A model generated the notes under the pieces. That model had not been told where the DNA came from. It was given only the letters and a program-made list of their open reading frames with translations, and did no database searches. The translations under genes were made by a program, and so were the position numbers. From the NCBI GenBank assembly GCA_910579225.1, contig CAJTTI010000023.1:1-57422 (forward strand): a stretch of DNA of 57,422 nt. The letters are read 5' to 3'. Source of the stretch: an uncultured Lachnospiraceae bacterium (GTDB taxonomy: Bacteria > Bacillota > Clostridia > Lachnospirales > Lachnospiraceae). Each line of letters opens with the position of its first letter. Position 1 is the stretch's first letter. Shown piece by piece: positions 24,749 to 33,793 of this stretch.

Positions 24749-25696
24749 ATGGAGATTGTAAAAATTCGTCTTGGGAATCTGCTGCTGCCATCCAACATAT
24801 TGATGGCTCCGCTGGCGGGCTACACTTGCTATCCTTTTCGAATGCTGGCCTATGAACTGGGTGCGGGACTTTGCTTTACGGAGATGGTCAGCGCCAACGG
24901 ACTGAAGTACCAGGATCGTGCCACAAAGCGTCTTCTGTTCACCACAGAGGATGAGAAGATCAAGGCGGTCCAGCTTCTGGGAGGCAATCCGGCGGTGATG
25001 GAGCAGATGGCAGGGAGCGGACTTCTGGACGATTTTGATATTATTGATATTAATATGGGGTGTCCGGTTCCAAACGTGTTCAAAAGTGGTGAGGGAAGCG
25101 CGCTGATGCTGGATATGAAGCGGGCTTCTGCGATCATCCGGGGTTGTAAGAGGAGCGGTAAAGTGGTAACAATAAAGTGCCGTACCGGTATCCGGGAAGA
25201 CGAGATGTTTGCAGCTGAATTTGCCCGGATGTGTGAGGCGTCCGGAGCGGATATGATCACGATTCACGGAAGAAGTCGAAGTATGATGTATGATGGGGAA
25301 CCCTGTTACAGGGAGATTGAGCAGGCGAAGGCGGCTGTGAACATACCAGTGATTGCCAATGGCGGGATCTTTTCTGCAGAAGATGCCGGGCGAATGGTTT
25401 CCAGGACAGGAGCGGACGGAGTGATGATTGCACGTTATGGATTGGAGAATCCTTTTATATTCAGCGAGCTGACGGGAATTCCCTGCAAAAAGACGGCATT
25501 TCAGCTTCTGACAGAACAGATGGAACTGACAAGACGGTATTATGATGAGACATTTACGCTGATTTATATAAAGAAGTTGGCGGCTTATATGATGAAGAAA
25601 CGAAGGGGCACGAAAAGATACAAGCAGCGCTTATATCAAAGCGGAAGCCTCCAGGAGCTTCAAAAAGTGACAGAACTGATTTTTGGAGAAATATAA
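24749..25696 (+). CDS. dus: tRNA-dihydrouridine synthase
   Basis: A 315-residue FMN enzyme that reduces uridines in tRNA D-loops. The N-terminal LMAPLAGYTCYPFRMLAYELGAG and the catalytic Cys105 in NMGCPVPNVFKSGEGSALM are the family signatures. TIHGRSRSMMYDGEPCY and PVIANGGIFSAEDA complete the FMN-binding barrel. It resembles DusB-type proteins. It is the first gene of an unusual operon, with the LRR gene starting 3 bases after its stop. Confidence 0.96.
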   Translation: MEIVKIRLGNLLLPSNILMAPLAGYTCYPFRMLAYELGAGLCFTEMVSANGLKYQDRATKRLLFTTEDEKIKAVQLLGGNPAVMEQMAGSGLLDDFDIIDINMGCPVPNVFKSGEGSALMLDMKRASAIIRGCKRSGKVVTIKCRTGIREDEMFAAEFARMCEASGADMITIHGRSRSMMYDGEPCYREIEQAKAAVNIPVIANGGIFSAEDAGRMVSRTGADGVMIARYGLENPFIFSELTGIPCKKTAFQLLTEQMELTRRYYDETFTLIYIKKLAAYMMKKRRGTKRYKQRLYQSGSLQELQKVTELIFGEI

Positions 25697-25699
25697 AAG

Positions 25700-28600
25700 A
25701 TGATGGGGATATATCAGATCCGGGATGGAATCCTGGAAGCTTATACAGGAAGAGAAACGGTTGCTCTGGTACCGAAGGGTGTGCACACCATTGGAGAAAA
25801 TGCGTTCAAAGGCTGTGTTTCTCTGCAGAAAGTGGTACTGCCTTCTGGTCTTCACAGAATTGAATCAGGTGCTTTCAAGGGCTGTAGAAAGCTGGAGGAG
25901 GTCCGGATTCCGGAAGGAGTATGCGGGCTCGGCAATTATGCGTTTCATCGCTGTCATGCGTTAAAACAGATTGTATTGCCTGAAACGGTAGAAGAACTTG
26001 GGGATTGCGTGTTTCTTTACTGTGACAGCCTGACAGAGGTGCGAATGCCGGGTGTGAAGAGACTGGGGCGGCAGGTCTTTGTCAATGATGTGCTTTTAAA
26101 AGAACTGCAGATCTCTCCAAATCTGTGCGAAGAGGATCTCTGTGATGTGTTCACGGGATGCGGAAAGATCCAGAGAATTACTTTTCCGGACGGAAAAGTC
26201 TGTCAGTTTGCCAATGCAGTAGAAGCGGCGGAAGGAGGGAAGGAATTGCCTTCTCTTGTCCGGGCTGTTGCTGTGGATGTTCTGCGGATGATGGAACTGG
26301 ACGGCAGATGTTTGGTTCGCTTTTTAACGAATCTGAAGCATGTGGAGATTCCGGAAGGGATTGAAAGTCTTGCTAAAAGTTGTTTTTTTGACAAACGGGG
26401 AATACTGTCCGTGACATTTCCCAGGTCTCTGAGAGAGATCGGAAACCGTGCATTCCGTAATTGTATCAATCTGGAACGTGTGATTTTCAGAGGAGAAGAT
26501 CCGAAGATTCACTCGGATACGTTTAAAAGCTGCTCATCTCTGAAATACATTCATACCTGGGAAGGGAGCGTTTATGAACTTTCAGGTCCTGGAATGATAA
26601 AAGAGAAAGGAATTCCTTCTTTGGTCTCGGCCATTCACCGGCAGGTGCTCGGAAATTTCAGGATCAGCGGGACCATGCTTCTGAAATATCTGGGTTCAGA
26701 GTCCAGAGTGGTGGTGCCAGAGGGAATTACGGTGATTGCCGAAGAAGCTTTTGCAGGAAATGAAGCCGTTGACCGGGTGATTTTGCCGGAGAGTGTGAGG
26801 AGGATCGGAGCAGAAGCCTTCCGGGACTGCGTGCTGCTGCAGACGATTGTTCTTCCGGAAAGTCTCTCACAGATGGGTGCCAGGGCATTTGAGAATTGTG
26901 TAAAACTGATACGTATCCAGATACCTTCAGCAGTTTCACGGATTAAAGAACGGACGTTTCGGCGGTGCCGGGTACTGCGGGAAGTAAAGCTGCCGGAAGG
27001 ATTGCAGGAGATTGGAGAAAGTGCTTTTTATGAGTGCGCTGCCATAGGAAAGATTGAGTTTCCAAGCGGTCTTACGGCCATTGGTCAGATGGCATTTTAC
27101 AGATGCGGCAGTCTGAAGGAGGTGAGTCTTCCCCCAGAGACAGAGTATGTGGGAAGTCTGGCATTTGCACAAAGCGGCGTCCGGAAAGCGTGGATATCAG
27201 GAAGCGGCAGGAATTATGGGACCGATCTGTTCGGTGGCTGCAACAGGCTCAAATCTCTGGTGGTGAAGGAAGGGGTGCACCATATCCCGGATAAGCTGGC
27301 CTATGGTTGTACGGCGCTCCGGCATGTATCACTGCCGTCGACCCTTCAATCTGCCGGACGACATGCGTGGGAAGAGACCCCTTTTCTGGCTGTCTGGAGG
27401 GAGGAAGAACGGAATGAGCCGGAAGACGGGATCTTCTGGGATGGACGGGATCTGGCAGGAGAAGTGCGGCTTCCGGATCAGATCCGGATTCTGGCCGGCG
27501 GCGCCTTTTACGGAAACGAGGATGTGACAGCAGTATATCTGCCGGAACATCTAAGGTGGTTAGGTCCGGCGGCGTTTAAGGGCTGCAGGCGGCTTCGGAC
27601 GGCTTTTGTCCCCTCTGGTATAAAAACACTGGAAGCAGAGGTGTTCTCCGGCTGCGGGGAGCTTAAAAGCGTGCTCTTGTCCGAAGCAGCAGAGATGGTC
27701 AGGGAAGGCGTGATGGAAGACCGATATGAAGAGCGTCTGTCCGACTCCTGTCATCCAGCATGGGAAATTGTGGGAGAACGAACGTTTTATCGGTGTCAGA
27801 AGATCCGGAAAATCCGCCTGGAGCGGGCGGAAGAGATTGGGAAGGAAGCGTTTGCCGGATGCCTGTCTTTGATGAAAGGAATTATAAATCGGATTAATAA
27901 AATAGGAGAACGGGCGTTCGAAGATACGGCTTTTATGAAAACCGGAGAGGGAATGCCTGTCGTGATTGGAACAGTGGCGGTCTGTGGTTCTGCCTGCGTC
28001 GGGACGGTTCAGCTACCGGAAGGAGTGACTGGTATTGCACCCTATGCATTTGCAGGCAACAGGCAGATTGCCAGGATTCTGCTGCCTGAGAGCCTTCTGT
28101 GGATTGGCGAGGGTGCTTTCTTTGGATGCAGTCGGGTAACAGAAGTGGAGTTTTCCAAAGGACTTCAGAAAGTCGGCGCCTGTGCATTTGAGAGATGTAT
28201 CTCGCTGCAAAAAGCAGAAGTTTTGGCGCCTCAGGTGGGTGCGTCTGCTTTTGCAGGATGCAGGGCTCTTGAGCAGGCAATTCTTCCCCGGGTATCCATA
28301 TTGGGAAGGCGTCTTTTTGCTGGTTGCGCAGAACTTACAGAATGTATCTGTGGGCGTGCAAGGGCAGTGCAGCCCTATTGCTTCAGCGGATGCAGAAAGC
28401 TTAAGAAGCTTGATACCGGCAGTTTCTGCGTTATCAGAACTTTTGCATTTGACGGGTGCGATAGTTTGAGGCGGGTAGAGCTGCAGGACGGAGTTTGCTT
28501 GGGAGAACATGCGTTCGAAGATTGCGGAAATCTGGAAGAGGTCATACTGACAGGAGAACAGGGCAGAGTCGATTTGTCGGAGTATGCGTTTTCCGGATGT

Positions 28601-29800
28601 ACGAGGCTCCGAAGCGTCACATATCAGGGGACAGAATGGATCTTTCACGGGTATGGGGATATTCTCTTGGAGGGTATTCCGGAGACAGTGCGGTTTTTGC
28701 TGCACAGCGCGTACAGCTGCTTTGAGGTGGAGCAGGAAGAGGAGTTGTACAGTTATCGGGGTGCGGGAAGAAAAGTAAAGATACCTGAAGGCATCAAAAG
28801 GATTCGGGAGGATGTATTTCGGGATCATCCCATGCTTCAGGAGGTGGAGATTCCAAAAAGTGTGGAATACATTGGCGCAAGGGCATTTCACGGTACTGCA
28901 TGGCTGGAACAGCGCAGAAAAGAATCTCCCATGGTGACAGTAAACCATATGCTTCTGGACGGATCCTGCTGCAGGGGGGAAGTGACGGTGCCAGAGGACA
29001 TCCGCCTGATCTGCGGCTGGGCATTTGCAAACGGCATGGAGATAAAGAAGATTTGTTTTCTGTCTGACCGGGTGCAGGTGGAAGAATATGCATTCCGGAA
29101 CTGTATTTTTCTGGAGGAAATGATTTTGCCGGATGGCACGGTAGTGAAATTTGCCGGAATTGAAGACCGGTATAGAGAACTGCCTGCCTTGGCCAGACAG
29201 GCAGCATTGGACGGAATGAATTGTTTTAAGACAGATGCAGATGGAGTGCTCCTGGAGTGTACAGGCAACATATCCAGGCTTCGGCTGGCCAGAGGAATCA
29301 CAGCCATCGAAGAGGGGGCGTTTCAGGACGGAAATCTTCTGACAGAGGCGATGCTGCCGGAGACGGTAAAATCTATCGGGAAAGGCGCCTTTATGGGCTG
29401 TAAATGGCTGGAAGTGGTTTACGGAGCCACTGGTGTGGAACAGATTGAGGAGCGGGCATTCTCCGGCTGCGGGAAGCTCCGGCGGATAGAACTGTCAGAA
29501 AGTCTGAACAGGATCAGTGCCAGAGCTTTTGAGCACTGTACTTCTCTGGAAGAGATCCTGCTTCCGGAAGGGATAGAAGAGATTCCGCCGGGCGCCTTTT
29601 ACCGGTGCCATAGTCTGAGGCGGGTGAATCTTCCGTCCACCCTGAAGAAGATCGGGAGGGAAGCATTCGCTTTCTGCCGGCAGCTCTCAGAGATTCGGAT
29701 TCCGGAAAGTACTCTGGTGGAAGAACGTGCGTTTGCAGGATGTGCGTTGGACATTCTTCCAGTTATCAGGGGTTTAAGCGTGTCGGATGCGGAACTATAA
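25700..29800 (+). CDS. Giant BspA-type leucine-rich-repeat protein without signal peptide
   Basis: A 1366-residue protein made almost wholly of BspA/TpLRR (LRR_5) repeats of about 23 residues. Their pattern is I-x-x-x-A-F-x-x-C-x-x-L-x-x-V-x-L-P-x-x-L, for example IGENAFKGCVSLQKVVLP near residue 30. Such repeats fill most of the length, broken by less regular inserts (near 160-230 and 600-700). Most BspA proteins are secreted adhesins, but this one starts MMGIYQIRDGILEAYTGRE with no signal peptide and ends without an anchor or membrane helix, so it appears cytoplasmic. It starts 3 bases after dus. The repeats could bind proteins; the partner is unknown. The long intact frame shows it is maintained. 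Confidence 0.88.
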   Translation: MMGIYQIRDGILEAYTGRETVALVPKGVHTIGENAFKGCVSLQKVVLPSGLHRIESGAFKGCRKLEEVRIPEGVCGLGNYAFHRCHALKQIVLPETVEELGDCVFLYCDSLTEVRMPGVKRLGRQVFVNDVLLKELQISPNLCEEDLCDVFTGCGKIQRITFPDGKVCQFANAVEAAEGGKELPSLVRAVAVDVLRMMELDGRCLVRFLTNLKHVEIPEGIESLAKSCFFDKRGILSVTFPRSLREIGNRAFRNCINLERVIFRGEDPKIHSDTFKSCSSLKYIHTWEGSVYELSGPGMIKEKGIPSLVSAIHRQVLGNFRISGTMLLKYLGSESRVVVPEGITVIAEEAFAGNEAVDRVILPESVRRIGAEAFRDCVLLQTIVLPESLSQMGARAFENCVKLIRIQIPSAVSRIKERTFRRCRVLREVKLPEGLQEIGESAFYECAAIGKIEFPSGLTAIGQMAFYRCGSLKEVSLPPETEYVGSLAFAQSGVRKAWISGSGRNYGTDLFGGCNRLKSLVVKEGVHHIPDKLAYGCTALRHVSLPSTLQSAGRHAWEETPFLAVWREEERNEPEDGIFWDGRDLAGEVRLPDQIRILAGGAFYGNEDVTAVYLPEHLRWLGPAAFKGCRRLRTAFVPSGIKTLEAEVFSGCGELKSVLLSEAAEMVREGVMEDRYEERLSDSCHPAWEIVGERTFYRCQKIRKIRLERAEEIGKEAFAGCLSLMKGIINRINKIGERAFEDTAFMKTGEGMPVVIGTVAVCGSACVGTVQLPEGVTGIAPYAFAGNRQIARILLPESLLWIGEGAFFGCSRVTEVEFSKGLQKVGACAFERCISLQKAEVLAPQVGASAFAGCRALEQAILPRVSILGRRLFAGCAELTECICGRARAVQPYCFSGCRKLKKLDTGSFCVIRTFAFDGCDSLRRVELQDGVCLGEHAFEDCGNLEEVILTGEQGRVDLSEYAFSGCTRLRSVTYQGTEWIFHGYGDILLEGIPETVRFLLHSAYSCFEVEQEEELYSYRGAGRKVKIPEGIKRIREDVFRDHPMLQEVEIPKSVEYIGARAFHGTAWLEQRRKESPMVTVNHMLLDGSCCRGEVTVPEDIRLICGWAFANGMEIKKICFLSDRVQVEEYAFRNCIFLEEMILPDGTVVKFAGIEDRYRELPALARQAALDGMNCFKTDADGVLLECTGNISRLRLARGITAIEEGAFQDGNLLTEAMLPETVKSIGKGAFMGCKWLEVVYGATGVEQIEERAFSGCGKLRRIELSESLNRISARAFEHCTSLEEILLPEGIEEIPPGAFYRCHSLRRVNLPSTLKKIGREAFAFCRQLSEIRIPESTLVEERAFAGCALDILPVIRGLSVSDAEL

Positions 29801-29816
29801 ATAGGAGGACTCACAG

Positions 29817-30884
29817 TTGTATTATCGTAAACTGGGCAGGACAGGTCTGAATGTATCAGAAGTTGGTTTTGGGACAATTCCTGTTTTGAAAGGCAGTGTT
29901 CCTGTTCTGCCTGATTATTATAATCTGGAGGAAGAAGAAGCGCTGAAAGTTATGGAACATGCTTTTCGCCGGGGTTGTAATCTGTATGATACGGCCATTG
30001 TTCCGGAATATGGAGATGCAGAATTAAAACTTGGGAAATTTGCCGCCCGTGTGGGCCGGAAGAACGTGATCCTCTCTGATAAAGCGCGGTTTTTCGACGG
30101 CAATGAGATGTATCAGGCAGTCTGTACATCCTGTGAAAATCTGGGAACTTATGCGGACTTATATTTCGTTCATCAGGTGGAGGAAGAACATGAAGAGGAA
30201 GTTTTTCGTCCAGGCGGGGCGCTGGACGCGCTTACAGAACTGAAAATGGAGGGAAAGATACGCTTTTTGGGAATTGCTTCGCACTATTATGAGACTCTCA
30301 TCCGGGGAGCGGGGGATTGCCGGGTGGATGTGCTGCAGGGGAGCGGAAATCTTCTGGAACGGGGAATGCTGGATCGAATGAGAACGGAACCGCTTTTTTC
30401 TGAAAAGGGGATTCTGATTAATAAGGTTTATGCAGCAGGGATTCTTACCAGTTTTTTTCCGGTTCGTATGCTGCTTGGAACAGTTCTGTCTTATCCGATA
30501 TCCTGTGCGCTGATCGGTATCGGGACGTCGGAACAGGTAGATGAGGCCATGGGGCGGGAGGTCGGGATTGGGCAGGAGGAACAGCCTTCTTTTGAAGAGG
30601 TGCTGTCTGTGCTGGAAAAGGATTATCAGCCGATTCCCTGTGACCGGTGTCAGAGGTGCAGATGCCCTTATGGGACAGAGATCCATACGCTGTTCCGGCA
30701 GTACCAGTACTATTTCCTTGGAAAAGAATACTGGGCGCTTCGGAAACTGGACCTGGGAATTGACAAAAGTGCAGAATTATGCAGGAAATGTGAATGGATG
30801 CCCTGTATGGAACAATGTCCCCGCAGAATCCGGATACCGGAAGAGGTGGAGAAGATACAGAAACTGGTAAGGGAACGTCTGTAA
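29817..30884 (+). CDS. Aldo/keto reductase with C-terminal 4Fe-4S-type cysteines
   Basis: A 355-residue AKR. The N-terminus LGRTGLNVSEVGFGTIP is typical. The catalytic set is visible: Asp in NLYDTA, Tyr in EYGDAE, Lys in SDKARF and His in YFVHQ. The C-terminal third carries two cysteine groups, CDRCQRCRCPYG at about residues 280-291 and CRKCEWMPCMEQCP near 322-335, as in the ferredoxin-containing AKR subgroup of anaerobes. The start codon is TTG at 29817, with AGGAGG upstream, 16 bases after the LRR gene. The substrate is unknown. Confidence 0.88.
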   Translation: MYYRKLGRTGLNVSEVGFGTIPVLKGSVPVLPDYYNLEEEEALKVMEHAFRRGCNLYDTAIVPEYGDAELKLGKFAARVGRKNVILSDKARFFDGNEMYQAVCTSCENLGTYADLYFVHQVEEEHEEEVFRPGGALDALTELKMEGKIRFLGIASHYYETLIRGAGDCRVDVLQGSGNLLERGMLDRMRTEPLFSEKGILINKVYAAGILTSFFPVRMLLGTVLSYPISCALIGIGTSEQVDEAMGREVGIGQEEQPSFEEVLSVLEKDYQPIPCDRCQRCRCPYGTEIHTLFRQYQYYFLGKEYWALRKLDLGIDKSAELCRKCEWMPCMEQCPRRIRIPEEVEKIQKLVRERL

Positions 30885-30936
30885 GACAGAAAGGAGGCAT
30901 AAAATAAAGGGAAATAGTTAAAACAGGTATGGAAAA

Positions 30937-32004
30937 ATGGTTACAGTAAGTCTGTGTATGATCGTAAAAGACGAAGAGGCAGTGCTTGCAAGATGTCTGG
31001 ATTCTGTAAGAGAAGCGGTGGATGAGATTGTGATCGTAGATACAGGATCTGTGGATCAGACAAAAGAAATAGGGCGGCAGTATACGAAGAAAATCTATGA
31101 TTTTCCATGGAATGATGATTTTGCATCCGCAAGAAATGCATCTTTTGCACATGCAGAGATGGATTATTGCATGTGGCTGGATGCAGATGATGTGATGAAC
31201 AAGGCGGAACGGGAGCGGTTTCTCCGGTGGAAAGAGCAGGCGGACGGCAGCGCAGATGTAGTGATGATGAAGTATGCAGCCGGGCTGGATGAGCAGGGGA
31301 AGGAGACATTCTGCTATTACAGAGAGCGGCTTCTGAGGAGGGCCAAAGGGTTTCAGTGGAAAGGCAGAGTGCATGAGGCCATTGAGACGAGAGGTAAAGT
31401 GGAATATCTGGATATCCGGGTAGAGCACCACAGTGAGAAAAAGCAGTATGGAGACCGGAATCTGCGGATTTATCAGCGAATGAGAGAGGAAGGAGAAGAA
31501 TTTTCAGCAAGAGATCTCTTCTACTATGCAAGAGAGTTGTATTATCACAAAAGGTATGAGGAAGCAGTGGGATGCTTCCTGTTTTTTTTGGACAGGAAGG
31601 ATGGATTTCCGGAGAATCAGGCAGAAGCATGCCGGTTTGCGGCTTACAGCCTCTATGGACTTGGCAGAGAAGAAGAAGCACTGAAATTTCTTTACAAAGG
31701 ACTTTGGTACCGTGCACCGGGAGGGGAGCTTTGCTGTGATCTTGGAAAGCATTTTGCAGACCGGCAGATGTGGGAGCAGGCAGTGTTCTGGTACGAGGCA
31801 GCGCTCCATGCCCGGAAAAAGGAGGAAAATGGAGGTTTTGTTCAGGAAGAGTGTTATGGATATGTGCCTTATGTGCAGCTGTGTCTCTGCCACAGTCATA
31901 TGGGGGATGCAGAAAAAGCATATGAATGTCATAAAATGTCGGGGAAATATAAGCCGTATGGGAGAGAATTCCTGAAAAATGAAGAATATTTTCGGAATAT
32001 GTAA
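30937..32004 (+). CDS. Family 2 glycosyltransferase with TPR-like C-terminus
   Basis: A 355-residue protein of the SunS/SunT-type glycosyltransferase 2 group. It opens VTVSLCMIVKDEEAVLARCLDSV and has VDEIVIVDTGSVDQTKEI and the DxD region CMWLDADDVM near residue 83-92. From about 190 on, helical repeats with TPR spacing (YARELYYHKRYEEAVGCF, ALKFLYKGLWYRAPG) follow. Members glycosylate peptides or proteins. The gene immediately precedes a collagen-like protein gene, so that protein is the obvious acceptor candidate. In C. difficile the glycosyltransferase sgtA and bclA3 are similarly paired. A possible sporulation-type -10 (GCATAAAATA at 30897-30906) lies upstream, without a well-placed -35. 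Confidence 0.85.
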   Translation: MVTVSLCMIVKDEEAVLARCLDSVREAVDEIVIVDTGSVDQTKEIGRQYTKKIYDFPWNDDFASARNASFAHAEMDYCMWLDADDVMNKAERERFLRWKEQADGSADVVMMKYAAGLDEQGKETFCYYRERLLRRAKGFQWKGRVHEAIETRGKVEYLDIRVEHHSEKKQYGDRNLRIYQRMREEGEEFSARDLFYYARELYYHKRYEEAVGCFLFFLDRKDGFPENQAEACRFAAYSLYGLGREEEALKFLYKGLWYRAPGGELCCDLGKHFADRQMWEQAVFWYEAALHARKKEENGGFVQEECYGYVPYVQLCLCHSHMGDAEKAYECHKMSGKYKPYGREFLKNEEYFRNM

Positions 32005-32009
32005 TAAGA

Positions 32010-32036
32010 ACGTCCGGAAGAAGTCTGCATAATCTA
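32010..32036 (+). promoter_or_regulatory. Sigma-K-like (late mother-cell sporulation) promoter
   Basis: AC at 32010-32011, 16 bases, then GCATAATCTA with CATA-N3-TA at 32028-32036. It fits the sigma-K pattern AC, about 16 bases, CATANNNTA, 37 bases before the collagen-like gene. No sigma-A promoter is evident here. Confidence 0.55.
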
Positions 32037-32072
32037 TGTAGTGAAAATGATTATATGAGGAGACAAACGATT

Positions 32073-33776
32073 ATGGATTTTTTCCGAAGAAATTGTGAAA
32101 ATAATTCCTGTGGATGCCAGGGACAGCCGAATATAAGGTGCTGTCCCGGACCTACGGGCCCCCAGGGTCCGAGAGGGTGCCCCGGGCCTACAGGTCCGCA
32201 GGGTATGAGAGGGTGTCCGGGACCAACAGGCCCTCAGGGTCCCATGGGGCCCGGCGGACTTGCAGGTCCCCAGGGCCCGGAAGGCCCCCAGGGGCTCCAG
32301 GGAGTCCCTGGTCCGGCAGGACCTGCCGGGGCTGCAGGACCAACCGGGGCGTCAGGTCCCCAGGGTCCTCAGGGTCCCACCGGGCCGGTCGGTCCTACGG
32401 GTCCCCAGGGTCCGCAGGGATTTCAAGGTCCTCAGGGTCCGGCAGGTCTTACGGGTCCTCAAGGTCCGGGCGGGCAGCCGGGGAATACTGGTCCTGCCGG
32501 GGCAGTTGGTGAGACAGGACCAGCAGGCCCTCAGGGTCCGTCAGGTCCCACGGGTCCGCAGGGTCCGCAGGGATTTCAGGGTCCGGCAGGTCCTCAGGGT
32601 CCCGCTGGTCCTACTGGCGGCACCGGAGCGACTGGCCCACAGGGTGCAACGGGCCCGGCAGGACCAACCGGGGCGCAGGGGCTTCCGGGGGCAGTGGGTC
32701 CCACCGGAGCCACAGGCCCTGCTGGAGCAGCCGGCCCTGCTGGTCCCACCGGCCCGGAAGGTCCGCAGGGCTTACAGGGAATTCAGGGGCCTGCAGGTCC
32801 CACTGGTCCGGCGGGTCTGGCCGGCCCAACTGGAGCGACCGGGCCAAGCGGAGCGGCTGGAGTCACAGGCCCTGCTGGAGCGACTGGTCCAACTGGCCCC
32901 ACCGGCCCGGAGGGTCCTCAGGGCCTGCAGGGTGTTCCTGGCCCTGCCGGCTCAACCGGGGCAACGGGTCCTGCCGGGGTTATTGGTCCTACCGGCCCTG
33001 CCGGAGCCACCGGTGAAATAGGCCCCACGGGTCCTCAGGGTCCTCAGGGCCTACAGGGTGTTCCTGGTCCGACCGGGGCAGCCGGAGCTACCGGAGCGGT
33101 TGGTCCGACCGGAGCAGCGGGACCTGCCGGAGCGACTGGTCCGACCGGGGCAGCCGGAGCTACCGGAGCGGTTGGTCCGACCGGAGCAGCGGGACCTGCC
33201 GGAGCGACTGGTCCGACCGGGGCAGCCGGAGCCACCGGAGTAGCTGGTCCCACTGGAGCGACCGGTCCCGCCGGAGTAGCCGGCCCAACCGGGGCGACTG
33301 GTCCCACCGGAGCGACCGGCCCGACTGGTCCCACTGGCCCAACTGGTCCGGCGAACGGTCTGGCGTCTTATGGAGGAGTGTACAATACGGCGCCTCAGAC
33401 GCTGAACCTGACCCTTGGAGGCACTACCCAGCTTCCGATGCCGTCCACAATGCCCTCTGACGCCGTGACATATACGCCGGCGAACAGCATTACGATTACC
33501 GTGCCGGGTGTATATGAAATTAACTATGAGACCACCATGTCGGCAGCTCTTGGAACTACTGTGACCACGGCTGTACGGCAGAACGGAACGAACATTCCGA
33601 GTGCAACGGTGTCCAGGCTGCTTTCCGTAGGCGTAAATTCACTGTTCAGCGGCAATACAATTGTCACACTGGCGGCAGGAGATGTGATTGATATGGCTAT
33701 TTCTGCACTGATCGCAGTGGGTGTGACACTGGGCGGCGGAACCAGCGCACTTCTCACTGTAAAGAAACTCGACTAA
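32073..33776 (+). CDS. Collagen-like protein (BclA-type exosporium candidate)
   Basis: A 567-residue protein. Residues 1-24 form a short cysteine-rich head (FFRRNCENNSCGCQGQPNIRCC). Residues 25-426 are about 134 Gly-X-Y triplets rich in GPTGPQ, GPAG and GATG, with a few Gly-Gly or Met interruptions. Residues 427-567 form a compact beta-rich C-terminal domain (ASYGGVYNTAPQ..., VPGVYEINYETTMSA) like the BclA/C1q-TNF-type trimerisation domain. There is no signal peptide, as expected for spore-coat/exosporium proteins made in the mother cell. Threonines in X-Y positions are possible glycosylation sites for the upstream glycosyltransferase. The ATG at 32073 lies 10 bases after AGGAG; an upstream ATG at 32055 would put the binding site inside the gene. 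Confidence 0.88.
   Translation: MDFFRRNCENNSCGCQGQPNIRCCPGPTGPQGPRGCPGPTGPQGMRGCPGPTGPQGPMGPGGLAGPQGPEGPQGLQGVPGPAGPAGAAGPTGASGPQGPQGPTGPVGPTGPQGPQGFQGPQGPAGLTGPQGPGGQPGNTGPAGAVGETGPAGPQGPSGPTGPQGPQGFQGPAGPQGPAGPTGGTGATGPQGATGPAGPTGAQGLPGAVGPTGATGPAGAAGPAGPTGPEGPQGLQGIQGPAGPTGPAGLAGPTGATGPSGAAGVTGPAGATGPTGPTGPEGPQGLQGVPGPAGSTGATGPAGVIGPTGPAGATGEIGPTGPQGPQGLQGVPGPTGAAGATGAVGPTGAAGPAGATGPTGAAGATGAVGPTGAAGPAGATGPTGAAGATGVAGPTGATGPAGVAGPTGATGPTGATGPTGPTGPTGPANGLASYGGVYNTAPQTLNLTLGGTTQLPMPSTMPSDAVTYTPANSITITVPGVYEINYETTMSAALGTTVTTAVRQNGTNIPSATVSRLLSVGVNSLFSGNTIVTLAAGDVIDMAISALIAVGVTLGGGTSALLTVKKLD
33066..33240 (+). repeat. 72-bp tandem repeat in the collagen-like gene
   Basis: A 72-bp unit (24 residues, eight Gly-X-Y triplets) is present as 33066-33137 and 33138-33209 without visible differences, with a third partial and diverged copy from 33210. 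Copy number is likely to vary between strains. Confidence 0.8.
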
Positions 33777-33793
33777 AGAAACTTAACCAAAGA

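Noticed and set aside
32260..33021. Alternate-frame open reading frames inside the collagen-like gene (Arg/Val-rich)
   Set aside because: They are produced by the GC-rich Gly-Pro repeat in other frames; only the Gly-X-Y frame has a start, a binding site and a folded C-terminal domain.
33066..33240. CRISPR-like repeat
   Set aside because: The 72-bp repeats are adjacent with no spacers and lie in frame inside a coding region.
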